From Aliiroseovarius pelagivivens (lineage in GTDB: Bacteria > Pseudomonadota > Alphaproteobacteria > Rhodobacterales > Rhodobacteraceae), in the NCBI RefSeq assembly GCF_900302485.1, contig NZ_OMOI01000001.1, positions 1 to 64,000 of the forward strand: a stretch of DNA of 64,000 nucleotides, read 5' to 3'. Positions 6,126-15,074 of the stretch are shown one piece after another (the first letter of the stretch is position 1; each line of letters starts with the position of its first letter). Made by a program: the position numbers and the translations under genes. Below the pieces are notes generated by a model. That model searched no databases. It saw nothing but the letters and a program-made list of their open reading frames with translations, and was not told the origin of the DNA.

Positions 6126-9100
6126 ATGAGAAAAGGGTGCTTTGGCGCCAACGAGAAAGTGTCTTTTGAGAAAACGCGAGAAGCGGCAGGCTTGAGCAGA
6201 AAGATACTAGATCGTGTCGCACAGGTGAAGATACTGTTCGTAGCGATGCTGCTGTCGATCATTTCAACTGCTTCCATCGCTCAGACTCTATCGTGGTCGT
6301 TGTCATCCTCGACCTACACGACCGCCGGCCAAACACTCACTTACACATATAGCTATCATACCGGAAATTACCTGGTCGGAAGTGTTTCTATCACTCCGAC
6401 GTTTTTCAACCAATTTGGCACACCGGTATCCGGAAGCGTCGGTGCAACTACCTGTTCGGGGTTGCCCACCTCAAGCCTGAACCAGACAATTACTTGCTCG
6501 GGAACATACACGGTTCACGCAAGTGATACGGACAACGGTGACGCGATCAACGCTGTCGTGAATGGAACTGACTGGTCGGCTACGCAACCAAGTGGTGGAT
6601 GGGCAGGCGGCGGCACACCGGCCAGCCCGGGTCAATTGACGGCTACTTTTGATCCGCCCCCGTCGGTCAGCATCAGCTCGACGACCAGCAGTACGACAGG
6701 TGTGAATCCCATTCCGGTGACCTTCAACTTCTCGGAATCAGTGAGCAACTTCGTCTCAGGAGATGTATCGGTCACAGGAGGAACCCTGTCTGGATTCTCG
6801 GGATCCGGATCCAGTTATTCGGCGAATATTACTCCCTCTGGCCCCGGAACGATTACGGTTAATGTCGCGGCCAATGTGGCAGTCGATTCTTCCGGAAGTG
6901 GCAACACCGCCGCGCTGCAACTCACCAGAACCTATGCAGGCGATACAACGCCGCCGCGGGTATCCTCAATCACCCGCCAAAATCCGGCTGCTTCGCCGAC
7001 CAATGCCGATAGTTTGATATGGCGCGTGACCTTCAACGAAGCCGTCAGCGGTGTGTCCGCCGCTTCATTCGCCCCTTCCGGCACAACGGGAACGGCGACC
7101 GTTTCCAGCGCCGGGGGCAATGCCTATGACGTGACAGTCTCAGGTGGCAATTTGGCTGGCCTGAGCGGCACCGTGACCCTGGGCCTTTCAGGATCGCACG
7201 GCATCTCTGATTCTGCGGGTAACGCTTTGACAAATGTGGCGCCGACAGGGGCCAATGAAAGCTTTGTGGTCGACAACACTGCGCCCACCACGACGATCAC
7301 TTCAACCGCGACCAGCCCAACCAACACGTCCCCGATTCCGGTCACAGTGACCTTCTCAGAGGTGGTGACTGGTTTTGCTGATACGGATGTTTCCGTCGGC
7401 AACGGCAGCGTGTCCAGCTTTGCTGGATCGGGCACGACCTATACGTTCAACGTCATCCCAGCGGCCGACGGCAACGTCACCGTTAATGTGGCCGCGAACG
7501 TGGCGGCCGATGCAGCTGGCAACAACAATACCGCTGCGACGCAGTTTGCGATTACCTTTGATGGGACAGCGCCCACCACGACGATTACGTCAACCGCGAC
7601 CAGCCCAACTAACACGTCCCCGATCCCGGTCACAGTGACCTTCTCAGAGGTGGTGACTGGTTTTGCTGATACGGATGTTTCTGTCGGCAACGGCAGCGTG
7701 TCCAGCTTTGCTGGATCGGGCACGACCTATACGTTCAACGTCATCCCAGCGGCCGACGGCAACGTCACCGTTAATGTGGCCGCGAACGTGGCGGCCGATG
7801 CGGCTGGCAACAACAATACCGCTGCGACGCAGTTCGCGATTACCTTCGATGGGACAGCGCCCACCACGACGATTACGTCAACCGCGACCAGCCCAACCAA
7901 CACGTCCCCGATCCCGGTCACAGTGACCTTCTCAGAGGTGGTGACTGGTTTTGCAGATACGGATGTTTCTGTCGGCAACGGCAGCGTGTCCAGCTTTGCT
8001 GGATCGGGCACGACCTATACGTTCAACGTCATCCCAGCGGCCGACGGCAACGTCACCGTTAATGTGGCCGCGAACGTGGCGGCCGATGCGGCTGGCAACA
8101 ACAATACCGCTGCGACGCAGTTTGCGATCACCTATGATGGGACAGCGCCCACCACGACGATCACTTCAACCGCGACCAGCCCAACCAACACGTCCCCGAT
8201 CCCGGTCACAGTGACCTTCTCAGAGGCGGTGACAGGTTTTGCAGATACGGATGTTTCTGTCGGCAACGGCAGCGTGTCCAGCTTTGCTGGATCGGGCACG
8301 ACCTATACGTTCAACGTCATCCCAGCGGCCGACGGCAACGTCACCGTTAATGTGGCCGCGAACGTGGCGGCCGATGCGGCTGGAAACGGCAATGCCGCTG
8401 CGACGCAGCTAAGCATAGAGTATGATTCAACGTCCCCTGGCTTAACAATCAGCGGTGTCCCCGGCGCCTATCTTCCGGGCGATACTTTTGTTGTGACCTT
8501 CACATTCGCTGAAAACGTGACAGGCTTTGACGCGAGTGATGTTGTTGTTACCGGGGGTAACTTGTCAAACTTCGCAGGTGGGTCGCCGGTTTGGACCGCA
8601 ACTGTGACGCCTGGAAATACCAGCGATGTCACCGTGGCGGTATCTGCAGGGGCTGCTCAGGATGCGGCTGGCAATGATACAAACGGGGCCAGCGCAACAT
8701 CTGCGATCGACTCGGCCGCAATTTCGAGCGAGCAGATTGCCTACTTCATGGAAAATCGGGCGCACTCTCTGATTTCCAACCAACCCAATTTGACGCGGTT
8801 CTTGGGTGGCCGTTCGGGTGGGCGTTTTAATGCCACCATCAGCAGTAGCGCCATGGGCGTTGATTTTGCCAGTGGCGCGGGTGGGCCAGCATGGTTCACG
8901 TTCCAAGGCTCACATAGTGAGTCCGGAACTACGGAGCTAACCTATGGGCTGTTCTCTTTTGGCACACAGATTGTCAAAAATGAGAACCTGCTCGTCGGCA
9001 TCATGGCCCAGCTGGACCATTCTGAACAGATGTCGGACAGTGGCATCTGGACGACCGGCACCGGCTGGTTGGCGGGTCCGTACATGGTCCGTCGCCTTGG

Positions 9101-9635
9101 CGATCAACCGCTCTTCCTCGAGGCTCGACTGCTTGCAGGTCAAAGCCACAACAGAATCTCGCCGCTCGGTACATTCACTGACCAGTTCACCAGCAGCCGG
9201 TTGTTGGCCAAGGTTGGGATTGAGGGCCAGTATCAGCTCGGCTCGGCTCTTTTGTTCCCGAACCTGAACATCAGCCATGTGCACGACGCTCAGAAGGCGT
9301 ATCTAGATGGGCTCAACAACCTGGTTCCGAGACAATCGGTGTCGCTGACAGAGTTTGATCTGGGGATTGACTTCGAGGCGCCGGTTGCTGTGTCGCGAGG
9401 TGAGTTGACGCTCACTGGTGGACTGTCAGGTTCGTACTACCGCACAGCGGCTAGCGGGCCGGCGATTAACTACATCTCGGTTGGCGACAGCTGGAACAGC
9501 CGCGTTGATCTGGGTCTGCGCTACCGTGCGGAAAATGGTCTGACCATTACAACGGGCGCCTATTTGACCGGCTTGACCTCTAATGCCCCGCTCCAAAGCT
9601 ACGGCGCTACCCTGCAGCTTGAGGTTGGCTTCTGA
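6126..9635 (+). CDS. Large Ig-repeat adhesin with autotransporter-like beta-barrel
   Basis: This is a protein of about 1169 residues. A hydrophobic signal segment (about 36-52, ending STASIA) is followed by an N-terminal beta-rich domain and bacterial Ig-like domains (SxTTxxTNxSPIPVTVTFSE type). Four almost identical 96-residue copies occupy about residues 386-769. A ~300-residue C-terminal domain (from about 867) consists of alternating strands and ends QLEVGF with a terminal aromatic, as in autotransporter or outer-membrane barrels. The likely role is surface attachment. Start choice is uncertain: ATG 6126 leaves a 35-residue n-region, and in-frame candidates also exist at 5961 (TTG), 5982, 6225 (GTG) and 6246. 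The gene lies between two copies of the tRNA-fMet tail and beside a recombinase remnant, so it was probably acquired. Confidence 0.8.
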   Translation: MRKGCFGANEKVSFEKTREAAGLSRKILDRVAQVKILFVAMLLSIISTASIAQTLSWSLSSSTYTTAGQTLTYTYSYHTGNYLVGSVSITPTFFNQFGTPVSGSVGATTCSGLPTSSLNQTITCSGTYTVHASDTDNGDAINAVVNGTDWSATQPSGGWAGGGTPASPGQLTATFDPPPSVSISSTTSSTTGVNPIPVTFNFSESVSNFVSGDVSVTGGTLSGFSGSGSSYSANITPSGPGTITVNVAANVAVDSSGSGNTAALQLTRTYAGDTTPPRVSSITRQNPAASPTNADSLIWRVTFNEAVSGVSAASFAPSGTTGTATVSSAGGNAYDVTVSGGNLAGLSGTVTLGLSGSHGISDSAGNALTNVAPTGANESFVVDNTAPTTTITSTATSPTNTSPIPVTVTFSEVVTGFADTDVSVGNGSVSSFAGSGTTYTFNVIPAADGNVTVNVAANVAADAAGNNNTAATQFAITFDGTAPTTTITSTATSPTNTSPIPVTVTFSEVVTGFADTDVSVGNGSVSSFAGSGTTYTFNVIPAADGNVTVNVAANVAADAAGNNNTAATQFAITFDGTAPTTTITSTATSPTNTSPIPVTVTFSEVVTGFADTDVSVGNGSVSSFAGSGTTYTFNVIPAADGNVTVNVAANVAADAAGNNNTAATQFAITYDGTAPTTTITSTATSPTNTSPIPVTVTFSEAVTGFADTDVSVGNGSVSSFAGSGTTYTFNVIPAADGNVTVNVAANVAADAAGNGNAAATQLSIEYDSTSPGLTISGVPGAYLPGDTFVVTFTFAENVTGFDASDVVVTGGNLSNFAGGSPVWTATVTPGNTSDVTVAVSAGAAQDAAGNDTNGASATSAIDSAAISSEQIAYFMENRAHSLISNQPNLTRFLGGRSGGRFNATISSSAMGVDFASGAGGPAWFTFQGSHSESGTTELTYGLFSFGTQIVKNENLLVGIMAQLDHSEQMSDSGIWTTGTGWLAGPYMVRRLGDQPLFLEARLLAGQSHNRISPLGTFTDQFTSSRLLAKVGIEGQYQLGSALLFPNLNISHVHDAQKAYLDGLNNLVPRQSVSLTEFDLGIDFEAPVAVSRGELTLTGGLSGSYYRTAASGPAINYISVGDSWNSRVDLGLRYRAENGLTITTGAYLTGLTSNAPLQSYGATLQLEVGF
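7281..8432 (+). repeat. Four tandem 288-bp repeats inside the adhesin gene
   Basis: Units begin at 7281, 7569, 7857 and 8145, each starting GCGCCCACCACGACGAT and each exactly 288 bp (96 codons). They differ at only a few positions, for example GAGGTGGTG versus GAGGCGGTG in unit 4 and AACAACAAT versus GGAAACGGC near the end of unit 4. The DNA-level identity points to recent expansion or gene conversion and makes the copy number likely to vary. Confidence 0.95.
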
Positions 9636-9780
9636 GCTAAACAACTATGGTTCCTACCATGAGGCTGTATTGCGCGACGCGGAATGAGCCATCTTCATCG
9701 TGGTAGGAGCCAGCCTTGACTTGAAACTAGGCGATGGCTTGATCGCCCCATCAAACTGGGTGCGCCTTGTATTCGGGTGG

Positions 9781-9850
9781 TCCCGCTGCCAGAAACTTGA
9801 TTGGTAATCAGATACTTGAAGGTCGCCTTTGGGCGGCCTTTTTGTTTGGG
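9781..9850 (+). repeat. Direct repeat copy 2: tRNA-fMet tail, trailer and terminator
   Basis: TCCCGCTGCCA corresponds to the tRNA end TCCCGCAACCA at 5474-5484. The trailer GATTGGTAATCAGATACTT matches GATTAGTAATCAGGTACTT, and the hairpin plus TTTTTGTTTGGG is nearly identical. The body of a tRNA is missing upstream, so only the last bases are duplicated. Confidence 0.8.
9819..9846 (+). terminator. Terminator in repeat copy 2
   Basis: AAGGTCGCC-TTTG-GGCGGCCTT followed by TTTGTTT is the same hairpin as at 5509-5537. It could terminate transcription running out of the adhesin gene. Confidence 0.7.
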
Positions 9851-10129
9851 AAAAGGCTTGGTGCTGCGCACAAGAGCAGCGCCTTGCGCGCACGAAGGAA
9901 CGTTCGGACTCAGTGACAGATGAATGGCTGGTCCCCGGTTCAGCGCCCCCGTCATGATCCAATCGCGGTCGAGGCACCATTGATCTGTGTCATGGCTTTG
10001 CGTGTGAGCATGCGAAAAACTGAGGCCAACCCGGGCCATTGTTCCGGTTGTCGGCATTGCTGGCACTGAACCACTCATGAAAATAGAGCGTCAGAAGAGA
10101 CGCGGCTGGCAAGGGGATCAAGCGAAGGA

Positions 10130-11587
10130 ATGGAAGACCCTCAGGTCAGCGCAACAAATGATCCCGAATTGCTTGATCGCACATCGAGGAAACCTGCCAC
10201 GCAGCGGGAACTCAACATGGCGCAACGCATCATGGCGTCGATGGTTGGAGAGCTCCTCGCCCGGCCTTGGCTGGACTGGCTGATCCTGCAAACTCTTAAA
10301 CGGTTGTTCTTTCCATTTTCGCGGCTCTGGGCTGCCGCACGCGCCGCAAATGGCGAGATCGAGGCCTTTGCCGAGGCCGCGCCCCTGACACGTCCAATCA
10401 GAACCCGAGGCAGGTTGCGTCGGGCGCTACGAATTTTTGAACGTGAACGCGCCAACATCAATAGTGTCGAGTTCTTCTGGCATGAGAACTTCTTTGGCCC
10501 CACCGAGGTATCGGACCGCCATCTCGCCGCATTGGAAGAGGCGCGCCTGCATGCCCGCAGCCGGTTCAACGCCACCCGACGGTATTTCACCTATTTGCGG
10601 CTCTGGCTGGCCACCACCGTCTATCCTGCCTTTGCCACACCGCAGGAGTTCGAGGCGACTTACGGCGTTACCGGCGCTGAATTTGAACGCCTATTCGAGC
10701 CACCCGTCGCCATGCCCGCCGTACAGGTGTCGCGTGGCGTGCCCACGCCTTCGGGTCGGGATTACTGGATCCGCTTTGCCTCGCCGGCGGAACATCTCGG
10801 AGATGATGTCTATGCCCGCGTGCACGAGCCCGTCGGCGTCGAGAACCCTCCTACGTTGATCTTTGGTCACGGCATCTGCGTCGAGTTTGACCACTGGCGC
10901 AATCTGGTCGACCCGATCGCCATGTTGCCGCGCCGTGGTATCCGCGTGATCCGGCCAGAAGGCCCTTGGCATGGGCGGCGCGTACCCGAGGGGTACTACG
11001 GCGGCGAAATGTTCCTGTCGCGTGCGCCGATGGGCGAGTTCGACTATTTCACTGCCCAACACAAGGAGTGGGCCGTGCTGATGGATTGGGCCCGTCGGAC
11101 CAGTACCGGACCCGTCGCATTCGGCGGCAGCAGCCTTGGCGCACAAGCGGCCCAGATGGCGGCTATCCGGGCGCAGACTTGGCCCAAAGCGTTGCAACCC
11201 GATGCCCTGTTCTTGATGACCCACTGTGAACACGTCGGGGATGTGGCCACCGACAGTGACCTGTCCGATATCTGGGGGCTTCACGAACCGCTGGCCAAGC
11301 TTGGCTGGAACAAGGACATGCAGAAGGACTGGTTGTCCAAGCTTGACCCGATGGGCCTTCCAGTCATGCCGCCCGAGCGGATTATCAGCATCCTTGGTCG
11401 CAAAGACCGGGTAACGCATTTTGCCTCGGGTCAACGTTTGCAGGATAAATGGAACCTGCCGATGGAAAACCGTTTCATCTGGCCCTGTGGGCATTTCACT
11501 GTTCCACTTCGGCTGGGGCGTGATGCGCGGCCGCTGGACCGGCTTCGCGCCATATTCGACGACATCCCTCATCGAGGTGCAGAATAG
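10130..11587 (+). CDS. Alpha/beta hydrolase (ABHD18/DUF2048-like)
   Basis: This 485-residue protein has an alpha/beta-hydrolase core in its second half. The strand leading to HG appears as LIFGHGIC (about 243-250). The nucleophile elbow is GGSSLGAQ (Ser about 333). The likely catalytic His is in WPCGHFTVPLRLG (about 463), preceded by the acid-bearing SILGRKDRVTHF. The N-terminal ~200 residues are helical, as in ABHD18-like proteins. The start ATG 10130 follows GCGAAGGA. Its stop overlaps by one base the GTG start of the PlsB-like acyltransferase, so the two are probably one operon. A lipid ester substrate is an inference from that partner. No signal peptide is seen. Confidence 0.75.
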   Translation: MEDPQVSATNDPELLDRTSRKPATQRELNMAQRIMASMVGELLARPWLDWLILQTLKRLFFPFSRLWAAARAANGEIEAFAEAAPLTRPIRTRGRLRRALRIFERERANINSVEFFWHENFFGPTEVSDRHLAALEEARLHARSRFNATRRYFTYLRLWLATTVYPAFATPQEFEATYGVTGAEFERLFEPPVAMPAVQVSRGVPTPSGRDYWIRFASPAEHLGDDVYARVHEPVGVENPPTLIFGHGICVEFDHWRNLVDPIAMLPRRGIRVIRPEGPWHGRRVPEGYYGGEMFLSRAPMGEFDYFTAQHKEWAVLMDWARRTSTGPVAFGGSSLGAQAAQMAAIRAQTWPKALQPDALFLMTHCEHVGDVATDSDLSDIWGLHEPLAKLGWNKDMQKDWLSKLDPMGLPVMPPERIISILGRKDRVTHFASGQRLQDKWNLPMENRFIWPCGHFTVPLRLGRDARPLDRLRAIFDDIPHRGAE

Positions 11588-13053
11588 TGTTGGAGCGCGA
11601 GGTCGCTCTGCCTATCTGGCTGGCATTGCCGGTTCTTGCGTTGGCGTTGCTCGGGGCACGGGCCTATATCGTCGAACCGCTGGTGCGCCGGGCGCTGCTA
11701 CGCCGCGAGCGTGATCTCAAGACACGGCTCAACACCACTCTGACCCGACCGTTGCCCAAGGTGTTGCAAGTTCCACGCCGGGTGCTGACCGAACGTCTCT
11801 TCAACGATCCGATTGTGCAGCAAGCCATCGAGGACGCCGCTGAAACCGACGGTCACGAAGCAGCCGAGACAGAAGCCCGCGCCTATATCGACGAACTGAT
11901 GCCGTCGTTCTTCGCATTGTTCTATTTCCATGTTGGGTATTGGCTGGCGCGGCGCTGGCTGCGCTCGATGTATGATATCCAAATTGTGAAACAGCTGCCG
12001 CCCGATGCCTATGCCGATATCCCCGAGGACGCCAGCATCGTGCTGGTCGGCAATCACCGCTCGAACCTTGATGTGGCGGTGCTTAGCTATCTGGCGGCCC
12101 GCACCAGCATGATTTCCTTTGCCGCGGGGGAATGGGCGTCGGTCTGGCCGGTCAATCGGATCATGCAGATGAGTGGGTGTTACATAATTCGACGTGAATC
12201 TCAGGGTAGGCTCTACAAGACCGTGCTGGCCCGGTATGTCCACATGATGATCGGCGCGCGCATGCCTCAGGGCATCTTTCTTGAAGGCGGGCTTAGCCGC
12301 GACGGTGCGATTCAGCCGATCAAGCTGGGGCTGATGCGATACATCTTGGCGGGCCTTGGCACAGGGGAAACACGCGACATCGTCTTCATCCCCGTCGCCT
12401 TCAACTATGACCGCGTGCCCGAAGATATGACGCTTCTGGCGCATCAGGATCAGGGGTTTACCAAGAAATCCCGACTTTACACGATCCGCAGCACCGCCTG
12501 GCATTCCTTGGGGATGATCGCGCGATTGCTGCGTATCCGGCGTCAACGGTTCGGGCAGGCGGCGGTCAGCTTCGGCCCGGCGTTCTCGGTTCGTAAATGG
12601 CTGACCGAGCATGAAGAGTCTGTCGAGACGCTCGATGATGCCAGACGCAAGGCCATCGTGGCGCCGATTGCAGAAAACATCATCGGACAGATCGCCAACA
12701 TGATCCCAGTCTTGCCGGTGTCGCTGGTGGCTACCGTGATCCGCGACAAGGATGGAGTGATCTCGCGTCGGCAGTTGCGCCGGGAGGTCCTGCAGTTGAT
12801 TGAACGCTTGCGCACGGCCGAAGTACCGCTCGCGATCAACGAGGCCGACGACCCGAATGCCAGCGAGCTTGGTCTTCAGGTGTTGTTGTCACGCGGAGTG
12901 GTCATTGAAGAGGCTGGCCAGCTGAAGTCGGACCCAGACAAGGTGGCGCTGCTACAATACTATGCGCATACCATCTCGCACTACTTGGTCGATGAAGAGG
13001 CCGCAGCCCAGTTGAGCAGCATCCTTACGGTCCCGGAACCCAGCCGCGCGTGA
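11587..13053 (+). CDS. PlsB-like glycerol-3-phosphate acyltransferase
   Basis: This 488-residue protein has an N-terminal hydrophobic helix (about 6-26). The acyltransferase block NHRSNLD (H-x4-D, about residue 155) is present, as are the substrate-binding motif FLEGGLSRDG (about 230-239) and a downstream VFIPVAFNYDRVPE block typical of PlsB-family enzymes. It would transfer an acyl group to glycerol-3-phosphate or a related polyol at the cytoplasmic membrane. It is shorter than enterobacterial PlsB (~800 aa) but in the range of alphaproteobacterial homologues. The GTG start at 11587 overlaps the hydrolase stop. A TTG one codon later is an alternative. The pairing with a hydrolase suggests a dedicated lipid-remodelling unit separate from core PlsX/PlsY. 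Confidence 0.8.
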   Translation: MLEREVALPIWLALPVLALALLGARAYIVEPLVRRALLRRERDLKTRLNTTLTRPLPKVLQVPRRVLTERLFNDPIVQQAIEDAAETDGHEAAETEARAYIDELMPSFFALFYFHVGYWLARRWLRSMYDIQIVKQLPPDAYADIPEDASIVLVGNHRSNLDVAVLSYLAARTSMISFAAGEWASVWPVNRIMQMSGCYIIRRESQGRLYKTVLARYVHMMIGARMPQGIFLEGGLSRDGAIQPIKLGLMRYILAGLGTGETRDIVFIPVAFNYDRVPEDMTLLAHQDQGFTKKSRLYTIRSTAWHSLGMIARLLRIRRQRFGQAAVSFGPAFSVRKWLTEHEESVETLDDARRKAIVAPIAENIIGQIANMIPVLPVSLVATVIRDKDGVISRRQLRREVLQLIERLRTAEVPLAINEADDPNASELGLQVLLSRGVVIEEAGQLKSDPDKVALLQYYAHTISHYLVDEEAAAQLSSILTVPEPSRA

Positions 13054-13172
13054 CCCGACTGTCGGGAAAACTTACGTGCAACTTTGCTTGAAATAGCCCG
13101 GCATGTACTTGGCCGGAGCTTACATCCCGCCATTCATCCAGACCGTGGCGAAAGGTTGCTGAGTCCAGAATC

Positions 13173-13203
13173 AAAAACCCCTCCTGAAAAGGAAGGGTTT
13201 TTG
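13173..13203. terminator. Bidirectional terminator between acyltransferase and zinc-ribbon genes
   Basis: AAAAACCC-C-TCC, TGAAAA loop, GGA-A-GGGTTTTT: an 11-bp stem with one mismatch, A-rich 5' and T-rich 3'. It suits termination of both convergent genes. Confidence 0.8.
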
Positions 13204-13209
13204 GCTAAC

Positions 13210-14241
13210 TCAACCTCCTGAGGAGGTGTCCATCAGGCCGCGCATTTTTTCGACTGCGGACTGCATGGCCCCCTCGAGCCAGACCCGGAGGCTGTCGCCC
13301 ATCGCGGTATACTGTTCTAGTGCGCTCTGAGCTTGTGGGAAACGTTCGCCGATTTGCGGGGCAAGTACATAGATGCTGACCAGCAGCACAGCCAGCAAAA
13401 TTGTCAGGCTGAACCCGCGACGGAACCCTTTCCCACTAGAAGCGGCTTCGGTTCCCGACGGTCCTAAATCAATCTTAGTTTCGTCTGGGGTGTCCGGCGC
13501 GTCGAGGGTCGAGTTGATCTCTTCAATGTCCGGAAGCATGTCGCGGCTTCGCAGATCCTTTTCCTGGATCTCTTCTTCTACATCGCCTTGGTCAAGCTCC
13601 ATACGTCGGATGCGAGCAGTGAGCTCCTTGTCGGCATCGTCCTGCGCTGAGTCCAATCCAAGATCCGGCTGCGTCTCAAGTCCTTGATGGTCAGCCTCGC
13701 GGGCACGTAGCTCTTGCTCGGCCTCTTCCTGAAGGATCTGCTTGACCTCTTCGCTAACCTCTTTGCGGGGCGCAGCTGCGGCGGGGATCGGGGCGTCATC
13801 TACGACGTCGTTATCGCTCTCGTCGCTTTCGTCAGGGGCAGTATCGGGCGTGTCCTCGACTTCGACTTCGACGTCGTCATCGATTTCGGCTGCGTCTTCT
13901 TCTTCGGCTGCGTCCTCTACCTCTGCTGCGCCGTCATCTTCTACAGATTCCGCCACTTCGGTTTCGTCTTCGCTTTCAGGGCTATCGACGCTCGGTTCAA
14001 CTTCTGGGGCTGGGTCGGCAATCGGATCAGGTTCTGGTGTTTCGTCGACATGGGACGCCTGCGGAGCCGGGATCTCGATCTTCGGCTCGGGTTTGTCCTC
14101 AACCTCGGTTGTTGCGGGTAGTGGCGGGGTGAAAAACCAGGCGTGACCACAATTCGAACACTGAACGTCGCGACCCTCTTCGGGCATAACGCGATCATCA
14201 ACTTCGTACTGAGCGCCGCAATTGGGGCAAACTAAACGCAT
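13210..14241 (-). CDS. Zinc-ribbon, acidic, single-pass membrane protein
   Basis: This is a 343-residue protein. The N-terminus carries an MJ0042-type zinc ribbon (C5-x2-C8 and C28-x2-C31, in CPNCGAQYEV and CSNCGHAWFF). Residues about 45-270 are extremely rich in Glu, Asp, Pro and Ala and likely disordered. One transmembrane helix follows at about 280-297 (LTILLAVLLVSIYVLA), then a ~45-residue tail. The gene is divergent from ftsE with 158 bp between, an arrangement common in Rhodobacteraceae. That suggests, without proving, a division or envelope-linked role. Function is unknown. The acidic stretch creates long antisense ORFs that are not genes. Confidence 0.8.
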   Translation of the reverse strand: MRLVCPNCGAQYEVDDRVMPEEGRDVQCSNCGHAWFFTPPLPATTEVEDKPEPKIEIPAPQASHVDETPEPDPIADPAPEVEPSVDSPESEDETEVAESVEDDGAAEVEDAAEEEDAAEIDDDVEVEVEDTPDTAPDESDESDNDVVDDAPIPAAAAPRKEVSEEVKQILQEEAEQELRAREADHQGLETQPDLGLDSAQDDADKELTARIRRMELDQGDVEEEIQEKDLRSRDMLPDIEEINSTLDAPDTPDETKIDLGPSGTEAASSGKGFRRGFSLTILLAVLLVSIYVLAPQIGERFPQAQSALEQYTAMGDSLRVWLEGAMQSAVEKMRGLMDTSSGG

Positions 14242-14399
14242 TTTATACTCAATCCCCTGAGACTGGCTGGATATTACTCGCCTTAATCAAGAGTAATATG
14301 AGCAAAAAGCTTGTGAAAATCAAACACTCCTGTGTCGCACATTGAAACAATCCGCTAGCTGAGGCACAACTGGCGCCAAGCAAGCACGAGGGCATCAAA

Positions 14400-15074
14400 T
14401 TGATCGAGCTGGAACAGGTCGCTTATGGCTATGGCACTGGGACGTTGTTGTCCGGTGTGACCATGTCTCTGGCGCAGGGGTCGTTTCATTTCTTAACGGG
14501 GCCGTCAGGCGCGGGTAAAACCACGTTGATGAAGCTGTGCTATGGCGAATTGGTCGCGGAACAGGGCAGTGTTGCTTTGTTCGGCCAGAACGTGCGCGAA
14601 ATGCAGCGTGATGACGTGGCTGACGTACGCCGCCGGATCGGTGTCGTGCATCAGGATTGCCAGTTTCTGGATCATCTGAGCCTTGCTGAAAACATCATGC
14701 TGCCGCTGACGGTATCGGGCCGTGCGCTGCACGATCCGTCCGAGCTGCAAGAGCTTCTTGCCTGGGTCGGGCTGGAGCGGCAGGCCCATGCGAAGCCGCC
14801 CGAGCTGTCAGGCGGTGAACGTCAACGGGCGGCGCTGGCGCGTGCCGTGATCATGTCACCGGATGTGATTCTGGCGGACGAGCCGACGGGCAACGTGGAT
14901 TGGGAGATGTCCGTGCGTCTGCTTCAGTTGCTGGTCGAACTGAACCGCATGGGCAAGACCGTGATGATTGCCACCCACGACATGAACCTGATCCGGTCTG
15001 CCAAATCGCAGGTGCAGGCGCGTGTGCTGCGGATATCGAACCATCAGGTCGCATCGGCGGGGGCAGATCTGTGA
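14400..15074 (+). CDS. ftsE: Cell-division ATP-binding protein FtsE
   Basis: This is a 224-residue ABC ATPase. It has Walker A GPSGAGKTT (about 34-42), Q-loop VVHQDCQFL, signature LSGGERQRAALARA (about 136-149), Walker B VILADEPTG and H-loop ATHD. FtsEX couples ATP hydrolysis to septal peptidoglycan hydrolysis. TTG is the start, with GAGGG about 8 bp upstream; the N-terminus MIELEQVAYGYG is the family's usual one. The stop overlaps the GTG of ftsX by four bases, so translation is coupled. Confidence 0.93.
   Translation: MIELEQVAYGYGTGTLLSGVTMSLAQGSFHFLTGPSGAGKTTLMKLCYGELVAEQGSVALFGQNVREMQRDDVADVRRRIGVVHQDCQFLDHLSLAENIMLPLTVSGRALHDPSELQELLAWVGLERQAHAKPPELSGGERQRAALARAVIMSPDVILADEPTGNVDWEMSVRLLQLLVELNRMGKTVMIATHDMNLIRSAKSQVQARVLRISNHQVASAGADL

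Larger units (their letters stand above)
9636..10129. other. Gene-free stretch with the tRNA-tail repeat
   Basis: There is no convincing gene. An imperfect inverted repeat (GGTTCCTACCATGAG near 9650 and CATCGTGGTAGGAGCC near 9697) follows the adhesin stop. The tRNA-fMet tail repeat occupies 9781-9850. The remaining ~280 bp upstream of the hydrolase carry only overlapping short ORFs without recognisable content. Confidence 0.6.

Noticed and set aside
7124..8011. Repeated antisense ORFs of 94-103 aa within the adhesin gene
   Set aside because: They recur with the 288-bp period because the repeats themselves are identical; they are reading-frame shadows.
7281..8432. Possible CRISPR array
   Set aside because: Units are 288 bp, contiguous, in frame and coding, with no spacers and no cas genes.
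9841..9895. Hairpin AAGGC...GCTGC / GCAGC...GCCTT as a second terminator
   Set aside because: The stem is interrupted and no U-run follows; the tRNA-type terminator just upstream explains termination better.
9695..10078. 127-aa minus-strand ORF between the adhesin and hydrolase genes
   Set aside because: No family, no ribosome site, and it runs through the tRNA-tail repeat and terminator.
13373..14146. Long plus-strand ORFs opposite the zinc-ribbon gene
   Set aside because: They arise from the Glu/Asp-rich codons of that gene read in reverse (Ser/Phe-rich strings) and have no independent signals.
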